Shown: positions 18,364-31,933 of the stretch, one piece after another
How the letters are laid out: the number at the start of each line of letters is the position of its first letter
Numbering within the stretch: the stretch's first letter is position 1
Source: CAVPJC01 sp963705155
GTDB lineage: Bacteria; Chloroflexota; Anaerolineae; Anaerolineales; UBA4823
NCBI GenBank assembly: GCA_963705155.1
Contig: CAVPJC010000017.1
Coordinates: forward strand, 186,001-250,000
Direction of reading: 5' to 3'
DNA: 64,000 nucleotides
Position numbers and translations under genes: made by a program
Notes under the pieces: generated by a model
Seen by the model: the letters and a program-made list of their open reading frames with translations, nothing else
Databases searched by the model: none
What the model was told of the DNA's origin: nothing

Positions 18364-19885
18364 CTATCGGCAGCGCCAGCGGCTGTCAGGATGCATGCTC
18401 ACCAGCTTATCCACCGCGGGCGCCATCAGGTCAAAGAACGGCTTCGGGATACAGGCCGATCCAGAAGATCAAGATCAGCACGGCACCAGGGTGAGCGATC
18501 TCGCGCCAGTTCAAATCCTTCAAGGTCTGCGGTTCTCGTCTTTGGTCACCGGGCCCAGGAACATCTTCTGGAACATGAACAGCATGTACACCGCCGCCAG
18601 GATCACACCCACGGCCGCCAGCCCGGCAAACCAGGCGAGCCCAGCGGCATCGCCTGCGAGCCAAAGGCGCCCAGCAGGATGGTGAACTCGCCCACGAAGC
18701 CATTCAACCCGGCAGGCCCATCGAAGACAGGGTCACGATCAGCGTCAGCGCGCCATAGACCGGCATAATCTTCCACAAGCCCGCCAAAGGCATCCATATC
18801 GCGGGTGTGGCGGCGCTCGTAGATCATCCCGACGATCAAGAACAAGGCGCCCGTGCTCAGACCATGGTTGATCATCTGCAGGATGCCGCCCTGGATGCCC
18901 TGCGGGTTGAGGGCAAACAGCCCAGCATCACAAAACCCAGGTGGCTGACCGAGGAATAGGCCACCAGTTTCTTCACATCTTTCTGAGCGTAAGAGACCGC
19001 CGCGCCGTAGAGGATGCCGATGACCGCCAGCCCCGCCATCCAGGGCGCCAGCTGAACGGCGGCCTGCGGGAAGAGCGGCAGGTTGAAGCGCAGGAAACCG
19101 TAGGTGCCCATCTTCAGCAGGACACCCGCCAGGATGACCGAGCCGGCGGTGGGCGCTTCCACGTGGGCATCCGGCAGCCAGGAGTGCAGCGGCCACATGG
19201 GCACTTTGATGGCAAAGGCCGCGGCAAAGGCCAGGAACAGCCAGAACTGGATATCCGGCAGGGATGCCGCCGTTGGCGATCAGCTCCGGCACCGAGAAGG
19301 TGCCCTGCTGGATGCCCAGCCACAGGATCGCCAGCAGCATCAGGATCGAGCCGGCCATGGTGTACAGGAAGAACTTGATCGCCGCATACATGCGCCGCTG
19401 CGCCGCCCCAGATGCCGATCAGGAAGTACATCGGCACCAGGGTGAATTCCCAGAAGATGTAGAACAGGAACAGGTCCTGCGCCAGGAAAACACCCACCAT
19501 GCCGACTTCCAGCAGCAGGAAGAAGATCATGAAGTCCTTCACCCGCTCTTCCACCGCCGTCCAGGTGGAGAGGATCGAGATGGGGGTCAGGAAGGTGGTC
19601 AGCAGCACGCAGCAGGATGCTCAAGCCGTCCACACCCAGGTGGTAAGCTGATCTTCCAGTCCGCCAACTGGATCCAGGGCAGGTTGATCACCATCTGCAG
19701 GCCGGGTTGGCCAGGCTTGAACTGCAGCCAGCACCACAATCGAGATGCCAAAGGTGACCAGCGAGGTGATCAGGGCCACCCAGCGGACGGCGTTCTTCTG
19801 CTCCGGCTTCAGGAACAGCAGCACCAGCACGCCCACCAGGGGGAAGAAGGTGACCAGGGTAAGGGGATGAAAGAGCAAAGTTCAT
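18364..19885 (-). CDS. nuoM: NADH-quinone oxidoreductase subunit M, frameshifted
   Basis: Antiporter-like proton-pumping subunit, about 505 residues. It begins MNF at 19885 and an inserted base near 19877 shifts it to LFHPLTLVTFFPLVGVLVLL. Typical NuoM motifs follow: FLLLEVGMVGVFLAQDLFLF (with the conserved Glu), YIFWEFTLVPMYFLIGIWGG, CGRCTPGCRMPTWK-type remnants of the loop WLPDAHVEAPTAGSVILAG, and KKLVAYSSVSHLGFVMLG. The reconstructed end reads LNWREIAHPGAVLILIFWIG and then a short tail to a TAG at 18364. NuoN starts 18 bases later. Multiple indels. Confidence 0.9.
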
Positions 19886-19943
19886 ATCTATCCTCGGTTC
19901 AGAATTTGCCTTTGCAGGTTACGTATGCAAAGCTTCCAGTGAT

Positions 19944-22120
<2,177 letters not shown>

Positions 22121-22122
22121 GG

Positions 22123-22424
22123 CTATCCTTTCAGGCTGTTCATCTGGTCCACATCAATGCTCTGCTTGGTGCGGAAGATGGTCACGATCAACGCCAGCCC
22201 GACGGCCACTTCTGCCGCCGCCACGGTCATCATGAAGAACACGAAGATCTGCCCGCTGATCGCCTGGTAGTCGCGGGCAAAGGCCACAAACGCCAGGTTG
22301 GCGGCGTTCAACATCAGCTCGACCGACATAAAGATGATGATGGCGTTGCGCCGGATCAGCACGCCCAGCGCGCCGATGGTGAACAGGATGACCGAAAGCC
22401 AATGTAATATGCAACAGGGACCAT
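22123..22424 (-). CDS. nuoK: NADH-quinone oxidoreductase subunit K
   Basis: A roughly 100-residue three-helix membrane subunit. After an MVPVAYYIG start (ATG 22424, with GGAG 7 bases before) a deleted base shifts to SVILFTIGALGVLIRRNAII. The two buried glutamates of proton transfer are in FMSVELMLNAANLAFVAF and TVAAAEVAVGLALIVTIFR. It ends DQMNSLKG at 22123, 2 bases before the nuoL ATG. Confidence 0.9.
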
Positions 22425-22436
22425 ACACATTCTCCG

Positions 22437-22996
22437 CATAATGCATCTCGGCCAGGCGTTGCGCCATTCCTGCTCGTTCTTGGTCAGCACAATCGCGCCG
22501 ATCATCGCCACCAGCAGCAGGATCGAGGTGACTTCAAACGGCAGCAGGTACTGTGGTAAACAGGATCTCGCCCAACATTCACCGGGCTGCCAAAACCGTG
22601 CTGGCAGCGGTCGCCACCGGCAGCAGGCAGCGCTGCCCCAGTGAGCGATCAGATACAGCCGTTTCGACCAGCAGGATCACGCCCAGGCACGAGCGCCAGC
22701 GGCTGCATGCCAGCGCAGGCGGCTGGGGTGCGCCCGGTCTGCTCGGCGCCCAGCAGCATGATGACGAACAGGAACAGCACCATGATGGCGCCGGCATAAA
22801 CCGTCACCTGCGCCAGGGCGATGAAGGGGCGCTCCAGCAGCAGGTAGAAGACCGCCACGGTGGCAAAGTTCAGGATCAGGAACAGTGCCGCATAGACGGC
22901 ATTGCGGCTGAGCAGCATGCCCAGGGCAGACGCAACCGCCACCAGCGCCAGGACGAAAAAGAGAACGAGTTGAATGGTCATCAGTACTTCCATCAT
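22437..22996 (-). CDS. nuoJ: NADH-quinone oxidoreductase subunit J
   Basis: Membrane subunit with five predicted helices. It starts MMEVLMTIQLVLFFVLAL at 22996 and shows the conserved LILNFATVAVFYLLLE and the pi-bulge helix QVTVYAGAIMVLFLFVIMLL. After at least two breaks the C-terminal helix LPFEVTSILLLVAMIGAIVL appears in another frame. The true stop is obscured; none of the three frames ends before nuoK, and a lost base in a TAA near 22437 is the likeliest explanation. The end coordinate is therefore approximate. Confidence 0.85.
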
Positions 22997-23003
22997 CGGC
23001 GCC

Positions 23004-23506
23004 TCAATCCGTTGGGTCTTTCATCACCGGGACCGAGCGGGTGAATACACCCGGTTCCACCTTTTGCGGGGTGGGCTTGCCGTCCTGCGGCACCGGCACC
23101 AGCAGCATTTCCTTGGTATAAATCGCTGCCCGCCGGTCGGTGAACGACAGCTCGTAGTTATCGCCCAGCACAATCGCCTCGGTCGGGCAGGCATCTTCGC
23201 AGTAGCCGCAGAAGATGCAGCGCAGCATATTGATCTCGTAGGTGCTGGCATAGCGCTCGCCGGGAGAGAAGCGCTCTTCATCGGTGTTTTCGGCCGATTC
23301 GACAAAGATGGCATCCGCCGGGCAGGCGGCCGCGCACAAGGAGCAGCCGATGCACTTCTCCAGGCCATTGTCATAGCGGTGCAGCACATGCCGGCCTTTG
23401 AAGCGTGTGCTCACCGGGCGCTTTCTTCCGGGTACTGGATGGTCACCGGCTTTTCGAACATGAAGCGCAGGGTGGTCCTCAAACCACGAGCAATCTCGGA
23501 AAACAT
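23004..23506 (-). CDS. nuoI: NADH-quinone oxidoreductase subunit I
   Basis: Peripheral subunit of about 167 residues carrying clusters N6a and N6b. The ATG at 23506 has a perfect AGGAGGT site. Two ferredoxin motifs are present, CIGCSLCAAACP and CIFCGYCEDACP. The N-terminal amphipathic part (RGLRTTLRFMFEKPVTIQYP) sits on the membrane; a small break near 23430 joins it to the rest. It passes electrons from NuoG to NuoB. The stop TGA is 8 bases before the nuoJ start. Confidence 0.93.
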
Positions 23507-23551
23507 TCGTTACCTCCTGACCGGCGCCTTTGCGATCGCCGCCAAATACCA

Positions 23552-24617
23552 CTAAAACCGAAACAGGATGGCCAAGATGGCAGCATCCACAACGAACTCC
23601 TGGACCATCGTGCACATACAGACCGACCGCGGTGAGAAAGACATTCACCAGCGCCAACGGCAGCAGCACTTTCCAGCCAAAAGCCATCAGACGGTCGTAG
23701 CGGATGCGCGGCAGGGTGGCCCGCATCCAGATCATGCCGAAGAGCAGCACGAACACTTTTGATCAACAGGTAGACCGGGCCCAGCCAGGGAAACTGATCC
23801 ACAAACGGGCCCAGGTAGCCGCCGAAGAACAGGGTGGCAGCGATCGCGCTGACGGCGATCATCTTGATGTATTCGGCCATGAAGAACAGGGCGAACTTCA
23901 TCCCAGAATATTCGGTGTGGTAGCCGGCGGTCAGCTCCTGCTCGGCTTCGGGCATATCGAAGGGCGCGCGGTTGACCTCCGCCAGGGTGGCGATCAGGAA
24001 GATGAGCACTCCCAGCGGCTGGAACAGATGACAGAACCAGCCCATGCTCGCTTCTGGAGCCTGGACGATATCCGCCATGCTCATCGAGCCCGCCAGCAGG
24101 ATCGGGCCGATAAACGACAGGCCCAGGGCCAGCTCGTAGCTGATCATCTGCGCCGTCGAGCGCAGCCCGCCCAGCATGGCATACTTGTTATTCGATGACC
24201 AGCCTGCCAGCACGATGCCATACACCGAGATCGAGGCGATGGCCGTGATATACAGCACGCCCACATTGATGTCGGCGATGGTACAGGTCAACCTGCCGCC
24301 CGAAACAGGTTCACCGTGCCTCCCCAGGGCACCACCGCCATGATGACCAGGGCCGGGATGACGGTGATGATCGGGGCCAGGATAAAGATCAGCTTATCGG
24401 CTTTGGCGGGGATCAGCTCTTCTTTGAAGATCAGCTTGACGCCATCGGCGATCGGCTGCAGCCAGCCGCCACGGCCCGGCCCGGTTGGGGCCGATGCGCA
24501 CCTGGATGCGCGCCAGCGCTTTGCGTTCGTAAAACGTCAGATAGGCAAAGCCGGTCAGTCAGATCGACCAGCAGAGATGACCGATTTGATGATCCATTCC
24601 AGGATTAAGCGCAACAT
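23552..24617 (-). CDS. nuoH: NADH-quinone oxidoreductase subunit H, frameshifted
   Basis: The quinone-pocket membrane subunit, about 350 residues. It begins MLRLILEWIIKSVI (24617) and includes YERKALARIQVRIGPNR in reconstructed form, GLLQPIADGVKLIFKEELIP, and the highly conserved loop AEVNRAPFDMPEAEQELTAG with YHTEYSGMKFALFFMAEYI. C-terminal helices RATLPRIRYDRLMAFGWKVL close it, ending at TAG 23552. Breaks lie near 24555, 24480, 24295, 23760 and 23610. It links quinone reduction to the membrane arm. Confidence 0.9.
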
Positions 24618-24682
24618 CCATAGGTACCTCATTCGCTACAAGTTCCAGCATGTGCAGTGCTGCTGAAGCCTGTCCACTCGTG

Positions 24683-27254
24683 CTACAGCCAGCCAATTGC
24701 TACTGCGGTCCAGGCCTTCAGCTCGACATGCCGGGCCGCGATGGCAATGCCCAGGCTGCGCGGCACCAGCACCACGCCCGGCAGGCAGACTTTCATCCAC
24801 CGCAGCAATGACGACAAATGTGGACGTGCTCGTTCAGTGATCACCTGGACGGTCTCGCGCCCGCCAATCCTCAGCCGCGGCGGCATCGACAGGGTGTGCA
24901 TAGCCACGTACGGGCTGCGGAATGCGCTGCGTGGAGCAGTTGTGGAAGGCAGCACGGTCAGGCCGCGGTCATACAGGCGGGTGACCGGCACAGCCAGCAG
25001 GCCGCTCGCCGGGCTGCCATGCAGGCCGGAGCTTGCGGCCAGGCCAGCAGGGCCGGCGCCGTTCTCGGCAGCCGATGCCAGCTGCACGCCCAATCCCTGG
25101 CTGTTATCGTAGGTCGTGCCGCCGTAATACAGGTCGCTGCGCCCGACAATCGGCCACTGCTCGCTCACTTCGGCCAGCTTGCTGATAGGTCAGCCCGCAT
25201 AAGCCGGCAACCCTGGCGGCAATGCGTGCCATCACCTGGCTGGCAGCTGGCTTTCCAGATCCATGCCCAGGCGCTGGCCGATCTGCCCAGTGATGGCAGA
25301 AATCAGGCCTGGCAGTCCGGGCGGGCTGGCACAGCCGGGTAGAAGCGCTGCACGCGCCGCTCGCCGGAGGTGAAGCTGCCTTCGCGTTCGGTGAAGGCCT
25401 GGACCGGCAGGACCACATCCGCCAGGCTGGCGGTGGCGGTCAGGAACAGCTCCTGCACCACCAGAAATCCTGCCGAGCCATCGGCCTGCTGCCAGGGCCG
25501 GTCATCGCCCGCCGGGTCGGCGCCAACCACGTACAGCGCTTTGGCAGCCTGCATGGCCGCCTGCCAGATCGGCAGCCGGGCGGAAACCCATATCCCAGGC
25601 GCCCTGGTCGTTGGCCCGCTGCCAGACGCCGATCAGGCCGTTGTTGGGCCGGCCGGTGTGGTTGGTGGCCACCAGCAGGTTGGCGCAGGCCTGCGCCAGC
25701 GCTTGCGAAGCCTCCAGCCCGATGCCTTCGCTGCCGAACAGGATGATCGGCATTCTCGGCCTCGGCAAAGGCTTTGGCGGCGGCTTGCAGCTCGGGGCTG
25801 CGCGCCAGGTTCTGCACCATCTCGGGCAGGTCGGGGCGCTTGGCCGAGAGGGCGTTGACCATCGCCAGCACGTGCAGCGGCCTCGCTGCCGTAGGCATAG
25901 CGCAGCGTATGAGCTGGCATAGCGCGTCCAGCTTGGTCGGGCGCGGGTTGGCGACAATCAGCTTCGCGCCGCGCTCGGCAGCCTGCTTGACCCGCAGCCA
26001 CCAGATGGGGGCTTCTTCGTGCAGGTCGACGGCCACCACCAGGATGGCAGTGCCCGTGCCCATATCGGCCAAATTGGTGCCCTGCGCCAACGCCCACCTG
26101 GGCGGTCAGGTCGCCGCCAGCCATGTGCGTGTACAGGGCAGCCTTGCCGCCCAGTCCATGCCGTCAGTGAGCTTGGCGCAGGTTGAACAGGTCTTCGTTG
26201 CTAAGCCGCCCGCCTGCCAGGGTCAGCAGGCCACTCCCGGCTGCCTTGAAGCGCTCGGCGACCAGCTCCAGGGCTTCATCCCAGGTGGCCGGCACCAGCT
26301 CGCCATCCTTGCGCACCAGGGGCTGGGTCAGGCGCTCGGGGCTTTCGGCGTAATGGTAGCCAAAGCGGCCCTTTATCGCACATCCAGATCTCGTTGACCG
26401 CTTCGTTCTGGCGCGGCATGACGCGCTTGATCACCAATTTCGCCGCCGGCTTTGGCCTCGCGGCGCACATTGAAGGTAATGTTGCAGCCCACCGGGCAGT
26501 GCGTGCAGATGCGAAGCGGCTGAGTTCAGCTCCCACGGGCGGGCGCCCAAAGCGGAAATCGGCGGTGGTCAGCGCGCCCACCGGGCAGATATCGGTGGTG
26601 TTGCCGGAGAAGATCGAGTCAAAGCCCGGCTCGGAGAAGGTGACGATCTCCAGCGAGCGGCCGCGGTGGTAGAAACCGATCACCGGGTCATCGACGATCT
26701 CATCCTGGAAGCGCACGCAGCGCCCGCACTGGATGCAGCGCTCGCGGTCCAGGAAGATCAGCTCGCCCAGCGGGACATGCTTGGCCAGGTGCATCTTTTC
26801 ATCATAGATGAAGCGGCTCTCGCCCGGACCAAACCCCATGGTCAGGTTTTGCAGCGGGCATTCGCCGCCCTTATCGCACACCGGGCAGTCCAGCGGGTGG
26901 GAGGTGAGCAGGAATTCCAGGATATCCTTGCGGCCGGCTTTGACCTTCTCGGTCATCGCCCACCACCACCATGCCCTCGGAGACCGGGGTGGTGCAGGCG
27001 GTCTCCAGCTTGGGTCCAAACTGGATCTTCGGCGAGCCGTCCTCCTCCAGCACCGGCTGGCCGGTGGCCCGGTCGATCACCGGGCGGCCGATATCCACCA
27101 GGCACATGCGGCACATGCCCACCGGTTCCATCTTGGGATGGTAGCAGAAGACCGGGATATCGATGCCGACCTTCTTGGCTGCATCCACCATCAGCGTGCC
27201 TTCCGGCACGGTCACCTGCTTGCCATCAATCGTCAGTGTTACCATCTTTGCCAT
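24683..27254 (-). CDS. nuoG: NADH-quinone oxidoreductase subunit G, frameshifted
   Basis: Large iron-sulfur subunit, about 855 residues, longer than the minimal form and ending in a molybdopterin-oxidoreductase-like domain. The N-terminal [2Fe-2S] domain shows CYHPKMEPVGMCRMCLVDI and a later Cys in ETACTTPV. Then come a His/Cys N5 region (HPLDCPVCDKGGECPLQN), a 4Fe-4S region CIQCGRCVRFQDEI and TDICPVGALTT. The C-terminal two thirds read like the catalytically inactive molybdopterin domain, including DMGTGTAILVVAVDLHEEAP. Many single-base breaks divide it. Start MAKMVTLTIDGKQVTVPEG at 27254. Confidence 0.9.
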
Positions 27255-27329
27255 GATGATTCACCATGCTTCCATTGTAGGATGCCACTTCGACTGGTCT
27301 GAACATCAGGCGTCGACCTGGATGCTATG

Positions 27330-28583
27330 CTAACCGCCAATTCGGAAATTCTGCCTGGAAGCGCTCGATGCCCGAGAGCACCGCTTCGATGGAAAATTCA
27401 CCCAGGGCGCACAGGCACTTGCCTCTGCATCTGGCTGGCGACATCGCTGCAGCAGCTCCACATCCTCCCGTGTGGCTTTGCCGTGGTCGATGCGCTCGGT
27501 GAGGTGCAGCATCCAGTAGGTGCCTTCACGGCAGGGGGTGCATTTGCCGCACGATTCGTGCTTGAAGAAGTGAACGGTTTTGTTGACCAGCCAGGCGATG
27601 TTGACCGATTCATCCACCACGATCACCGAGGCCGAGCCAAGCTGGGCGCCCACATTGGGGCACGCTCTCGTAATCCATCGGGCGTATCCAGGGCTTGCAT
27701 CGGTGGCGACGATCAGCGAGGAAGATGCGCCGGCCGGCATGATGGCTTTGATCTTGCGCCCGTCCGGGATGCCGCCGCCGTGGTCATAGATCAGCTCGCG
27801 GAAGGTGGTGCCCAGGGGCAGCTCGTAGTTGCCGGGTTGTTGACGCAGCCCGAAAGCAGAAGATCTTGACGCCCGGGGCTCTTTTCGGTGCCAAAGCGTG
27901 CGGTACCAGTCGGCGCCATTGTCCATGATCAGCGGGACATTGGTCAGGGTCTCGACATTGTTGACCACGGTCGGCTTGCCGTACAGACCGAAGGACGGCG
28001 GGAAGGGCGGGCGCAGGCGCGGCTGGCCCAGCTTGCCTTCGATCGATTCGAGCAGGGCGGTTTCTTCGCCGCAGATGTAAGCCCCGGCGCCCAGGTGGGT
28101 GTAGATGCGCAGGGAGTAATCGCGTGCCGAACAGGTGATCGCCCAGCAGCCCGGCCGCTTCCATCTCGGCGATGCGCTGATCCAGGCTACTCGGCCACCT
28201 GCCAGAACTCGCCGCGCAGGTAGACATAGGCTGCGTTGGCCTGGACAGCATAGGCAGGCAGATGCAACCCCTTCCAGGAACTGGAAGGGTTGCTTTCCAT
28301 GATCTCGCGGTCTTTGAAAGTGCCCGGCTCGGATTCGTCGGCATTGGCAACCACGTAATGCGGCCAGATTTTGTTATCGATAAAGGACCACTTCACGCCG
28401 GTGGGGAAACCCGCCCCGCCGCGGCCGCGCAGCCCGGAGGCCTTGACCACATCGGTCACCTCGTCGGGCTGCATGGTGGTGACGGCTTTGTGGAAGGCCT
28501 CGAAGCCGCCGTTCTGGCGATAGACTTCCAGCTTGTTCAGGTCAGGAATGTCGCGGTGGCGGAGGAGAAGTATGCTCGCTCAT
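27330..28583 (-). CDS. nuoF: NADH-quinone oxidoreductase subunit F, frameshifted
   Basis: NADH- and FMN-binding subunit, about 415 residues. Motifs are GLRGRGGAGFPTG (FMN/NADH loop), NADESEPGTFKDREIM, a reconstructed YICGEETALLESIEGK, PTVVNNVETLTNVP, and the N3 cluster site ESCGKCTPCREGTYW. Near 28270 one missing T and one extra G lie within 20 bases of each other; near 28190 an extra T splits GES-type sequence into a stop. These are textbook consensus indels. Start ATG 28583 follows AAGGAGAG. Confidence 0.92.
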
Positions 28584-28602
28584 GCTCACTCTCTCCTTGG
28601 CC

Positions 28603-29111
28603 TTACGCCAGGTCTTCGATCAGCGCTTCCAGGCGCTTTCGACGGTCTGGTTTTCGTGGTATGCCAGGCCGTCGCCGCTCTGCACCTGGAACATGGGCGC
28701 CTTGTCACAGCCCGCCAGGCACATCACTGCTTCGACGGTGATCAGGCCGTCCGGGCGTGGTCTCGCCCACCTTGATGCCCAGGTTCTCGCACAGCTTTTC
28801 CAGGAATTCTTCGGCGCCGCGCAGGGCGCAGGGCAGATCGGTGCAGACCTGGATGCGGTAGTTGCCGCCCGGCTCGTCGTGATACAGGCGTGTAAAAGCC
28901 GACGATGGAGGCCACTTCGGTGGAGGTGATCCCGATGATCTCGGCAATCTCGTTCATGCGCCTGCTTTGGTGACATAACCGCTCTCGCGCTGGGCCAGGT
29001 ACAGCAGCGGCATCACCGCCGAGCGTTTCTGGTCGGCGGGTATTTTGCCAGGATCTTCTCGATTTCTTTAGGATATTTTTCTGCCAGCAGTTCTGATTCA
29101 CCGGTCCACAT
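28603..29111 (-). CDS. nuoE: NADH-quinone oxidoreductase subunit E, frameshifted
   Basis: Thioredoxin-fold [2Fe-2S] subunit, about 169 residues. ITSTEVASIVGFYTLYHDEP in reconstructed form, the first cysteine pair in QVCTDLPCALRGAEEF and the second in VMCLAGCDKAPMFQV define cluster N1a. I place the start at ATG 29111 (MWTGESELLAEKYPKEIEK), overlapping the nuoD end by 14 bases; the true start could be slightly downstream. Breaks occur near 29040, 28970, 28895 and 28755. Confidence 0.9.
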
Positions 29112-30341
29112 CTCCCAGGACAATATCGACACTGCCGATCATGCCGACCAGGTCGGCCACCAAGTGACCCTTGGACAGCAGCGGCAAGATCTGCAGGTTG
29201 ACAAACGAAGGCGTGCGCCAGTGGACACGGTAGGGCTTGGGGCCGCCATCGCTTTCCAGGTAGACACCCAGCTCGCCGCGCGGCGACTTCGACCGGCAGC
29301 ATACACGCTGCCCTTGGGGGCTGGAAAGCCTTCGGTCCACAGCTTGAAGTGGTGGATCACGGCTTCCATGCTGATGCCCAGCTCGGAGCGCGGCGGCGGC
29401 ACATATTTGCGGTTGTTGCTGCGCACCGGCCCAAAGGGCAGCTTATCCAGCGCCTGCTGGACAATGCGCAGCGACTGGCGCATCTCTTCCATGCGCACCA
29501 GGTAGCGGGCGTAGATATCGCCGTCGGTGCGGGTGGGGACTTCAAAATCATACTGCTCGTAACCCGAATAGGGCTGGACTTTGCGCAGGTCAGTAGGCCA
29601 TGCCGGAGGCGCGCAGCATCGGGCCGGTGACACCCCAGCGCATGGCATCTTCGCGGCGATGAGCACGCCGATCTTGCGGGTGCGGTCCAGGAAGAGCGGG
29701 TTCTTGGTCAGCAAGGCTTCGTATTCATCGATGCGCGCCGGGAAGATGCGCAGGAAGTCGCGCACAGCGGCTTCGAACTCCACCGGCACATCCCGCCACA
29801 AACCGCCCGGGCGGAAGATAGGTGGTCATCATGCGCTGCCCGGAGCACATCTCAAAGATATCCAGGATCATCTCGCGCTCGCGGAAGCAGTACAGGAACA
29901 CCGACATGGCTGCCAGGTCGAGGGCATGCGTGCCCAGCCAGACCAGGTGGGAGGCGATGCGCTGCAGCTCGGTCAGGATGACGCGGATGGCCTGGGCGCG
30001 CGGCGGCACATCCAGCTCGACCAGTTTTTCGACCGCCAGGCAGTAGACCAGGTTGTTGCCGATGGTGTTCAGGTAATCCAGGCGGTCGGTCATCACTTCG
30101 GCCTTGATCGTAGGTCTTGGCCTCCATGTTCTTCTCGATGCCGGTGTGCAGGAAGCCGATATCCGGGATGCAGTTGATCACCATTTCGCCATCCAGCTCC
30201 AGCAGCAGGCGCAGCACGCCGTGCGTGCTGGGGTGCTGCGGTCCCATGTTCAGCAGCACGGTCTCGCCCTCGAGCGCCCGCTCGGAGACCAGGTGGCGTG
30301 AGTTCATCCAGGGTAACTTCATGGTTCATTCTTCGAATCAT
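29098..30341 (-). CDS. nuoD: NADH-quinone oxidoreductase subunit D, frameshifted
   Basis: The 49-kDa quinone-site subunit, about 410 residues. Motifs are ETVLLNMGPQHPSTHGVLRL, DIGFLHTGIEKNMEAKTYDQ, RIASHLVWLGTHALDLAAM and the closing VDIVLGDVDR. Histidines and the Asp of the quinone pocket lie in the first two. The start is either ATG 30341 (after GAGG) or 30329; a base shift within the first 15 codons joins it to VSERALEGE. Further breaks near 30105, 29820, 29655, 29595 and 29290. Confidence 0.92.
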
Positions 30342-30358
30342 AGCGCTGACCTCACACG

Positions 30359-30882
30359 TCAGTCTTTGGCATAGGGCTTGCGCGCGTCGATTTCATCGAA
30401 ATTGAAGGTGAACTGCGACTTCTTCGTAGCCCAGGGGGTAATCTTTGCGCAGCGGGTGGCCTTCCCAATCGTAGGGCATCAGGATGCGGCGCAGATCGGA
30501 ATGACCTTCAAATCGGATGCCGAACATGTCCCACATCTCGCGCTCGTACCAGTTGGCGTTGGGATAGACGCCTTCGACGGTGGGCATGGTGGGGAAATTG
30601 CCATTCAGCGGCACCCGCAGGCCAAGGCGCACGTTGTGCTGCATGCGAATAGCAGCTGGTAGATCGACATGAAAGCGCGGCTCCTGCTCAGGCCAGTAAT
30701 CCACAGCGGTCTGCGCCGCCAGCATATCGAAGCCGAACTCATCGCGCAGGACCTGGCAGACTTCAACAATCTGCTCCGGCCGGCAATGCAGGGTGGTACT
30801 TGCTCGCGGAACTCGATCAGGCTGCAGCGCCAAAACGCTGCTTGCAGGGCGCTGAGTGGCAGATCTGCAGGTGTTCGTTCAT
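30359..30882 (-). CDS. nuoC: NADH-quinone oxidoreductase subunit C, frameshifted
   Basis: The 30-kDa subunit, about 174 residues. After a disturbed N-terminus (MNEHLQ at 30882) come VCQVLRDEFGFDMLAAQTAV, PTVEGVYPNANWYEREMWDM and FGIRFEGHSDLRRILMPYDW, the family signature, then HPLRKDYPLGYEEV and FDEIDARKPYAKD. It bridges NuoB and NuoD in the Q module. The start overlaps the gap after nuoB by only 7 bases of spacing. Confidence 0.92.
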
Positions 30883-30889
30883 AGTTCTG

Positions 30890-31373
30890 TTATGCCCAAT
30901 CTTTGATCTTCTCGCCGCTGCACTTTCTCGTGCAGGGTGATGATGCCGTGGATCAGCGCTTCAGGGCGCGGCGGGCAGCCGGCCACATACACATCCACCG
31001 GCACCACCTCATCCACACCCTGCACGATGGCATAGTTATTGAAAACGCCGCCGCACGAGGCGCAGTCGCCCATCGCGATCACCCACTTGGGATCGGGCAT
31101 CTGGTCGTACAGGCGGCGCAGCACCGGGGCCATCTTGCGGATGACCCGCCCGGCGACGATCATCAGGTCCGACTGGCGCGGGCTGGCGCGCATCAATTCC
31201 ATGCCAAAGCGGCTCATATCATAATTGGAGGCCTGGGCAGACATCATCTCGATGGCGCAGCAGGCCAGGCCAAACAGCATCGGCCACATGGCGTTGGTGC
31301 GCGACCAGTTGACCGACCTGTTCCAGCTTGAGCGTGACAACACCCATGTTGCCAGTTTTTGTTCTATTCCCAT
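30890..31373 (-). CDS. nuoB: NADH-quinone oxidoreductase subunit B, frameshifted
   Basis: The PSST subunit holding terminal cluster N2, about 160 residues. Ligands are the adjacent cysteines in GLACCAIEMM, the Cys in AMGDCASCGG and the Cys in VAGCPPRPEALIHG. Start ATG 31373 with AAGGAG 7 bases upstream, overlapping the nuoA stop by 10 bases (translational coupling). A base inserted near 30920 hides the normal end KIKDWA; restoring it gives TAA at 30890. Confidence 0.92.
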
Positions 31374-31718
31374 TCCAAGGCTCCTTTCTTCCAGGCATAC
31401 ACATAGCCTACCAGTAAGATGACGATGAAGATGACCATTTCGAGCAGCCCAAACAGACCCCAGCTTGCGAAAAACGACCGCCCAGGGCAAGAAAAAGACC
31501 ACTTCAATATCGAAGAGGATGAACAGCACAGCCACCAGGTAGAAACGCACCGGCATCCGGCGGGTGCCGGTCCAAAGGGGTTCATGCCCGATTCATAGGG
31601 CATGGATTTACGCTCGGTGGGGCGGCGAGGGCCGAAGAGATGCCCGATGACGACCACCAGAACCGCCAGGCCGGTGGCCAGGATGATCAGGACGCAATGG
31701 GATGATAATCATGGGCAT
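31364..31718 (-). CDS. nuoA: NADH-quinone oxidoreductase subunit A, frameshifted
   Basis: First gene of the operon, about 118 residues with three membrane helices. It begins MPMIIIP (ATG 31718, GAGG upstream), continues in another frame with TERKSMPYESGMNPFGP (the conserved MPYESG loop), then MPVRFYLVAVLFILFDIEVV and FFLPWAVVF with the conserved acidic residues, and EMVIFIVILLVGYVYAWKKG. Three or more breaks. It forms the Q-site loop with NuoH. Confidence 0.92.
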
Positions 31719-31845
31719 GACGATTCACCTCTGCGAAAGTATGTAATCTACGAGTTGGCAGGGCATGGGGTTGTTCATGCGAACTTGCCCGCTCAAGACC
31801 AGCTTTACTCGAACTGCGAATTAGTAATATGCCAAACGGATGGTA

Positions 31846-31874
31846 AGTTTATCATACGCGCATCGTGGTGTCAA
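31846..31874 (-). promoter_or_regulatory. Promoter of the nuoA-N operon
   Basis: On the minus strand TTGACA (31869-31874) precedes TAAACT (31846-31851) by 17 bases. Transcription would start near 31839, leaving a leader of about 120 bases before nuoA. It lies in the 215-base gap between rpoD and nuoA. The gap shows no other feature. Confidence 0.65.
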
Positions 31875-31933
31875 ATTTCACAAATCATATGCCTTAAGGG
31901 TATTAACTCACGCCATAAATTTTCACATGCCCA

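Noticed and set aside
22123..22470. Programmed frameshifting in nuo genes
   Set aside because: Breaks lie at many unrelated sequences without slippery heptamers and in both directions; consensus error is simpler.
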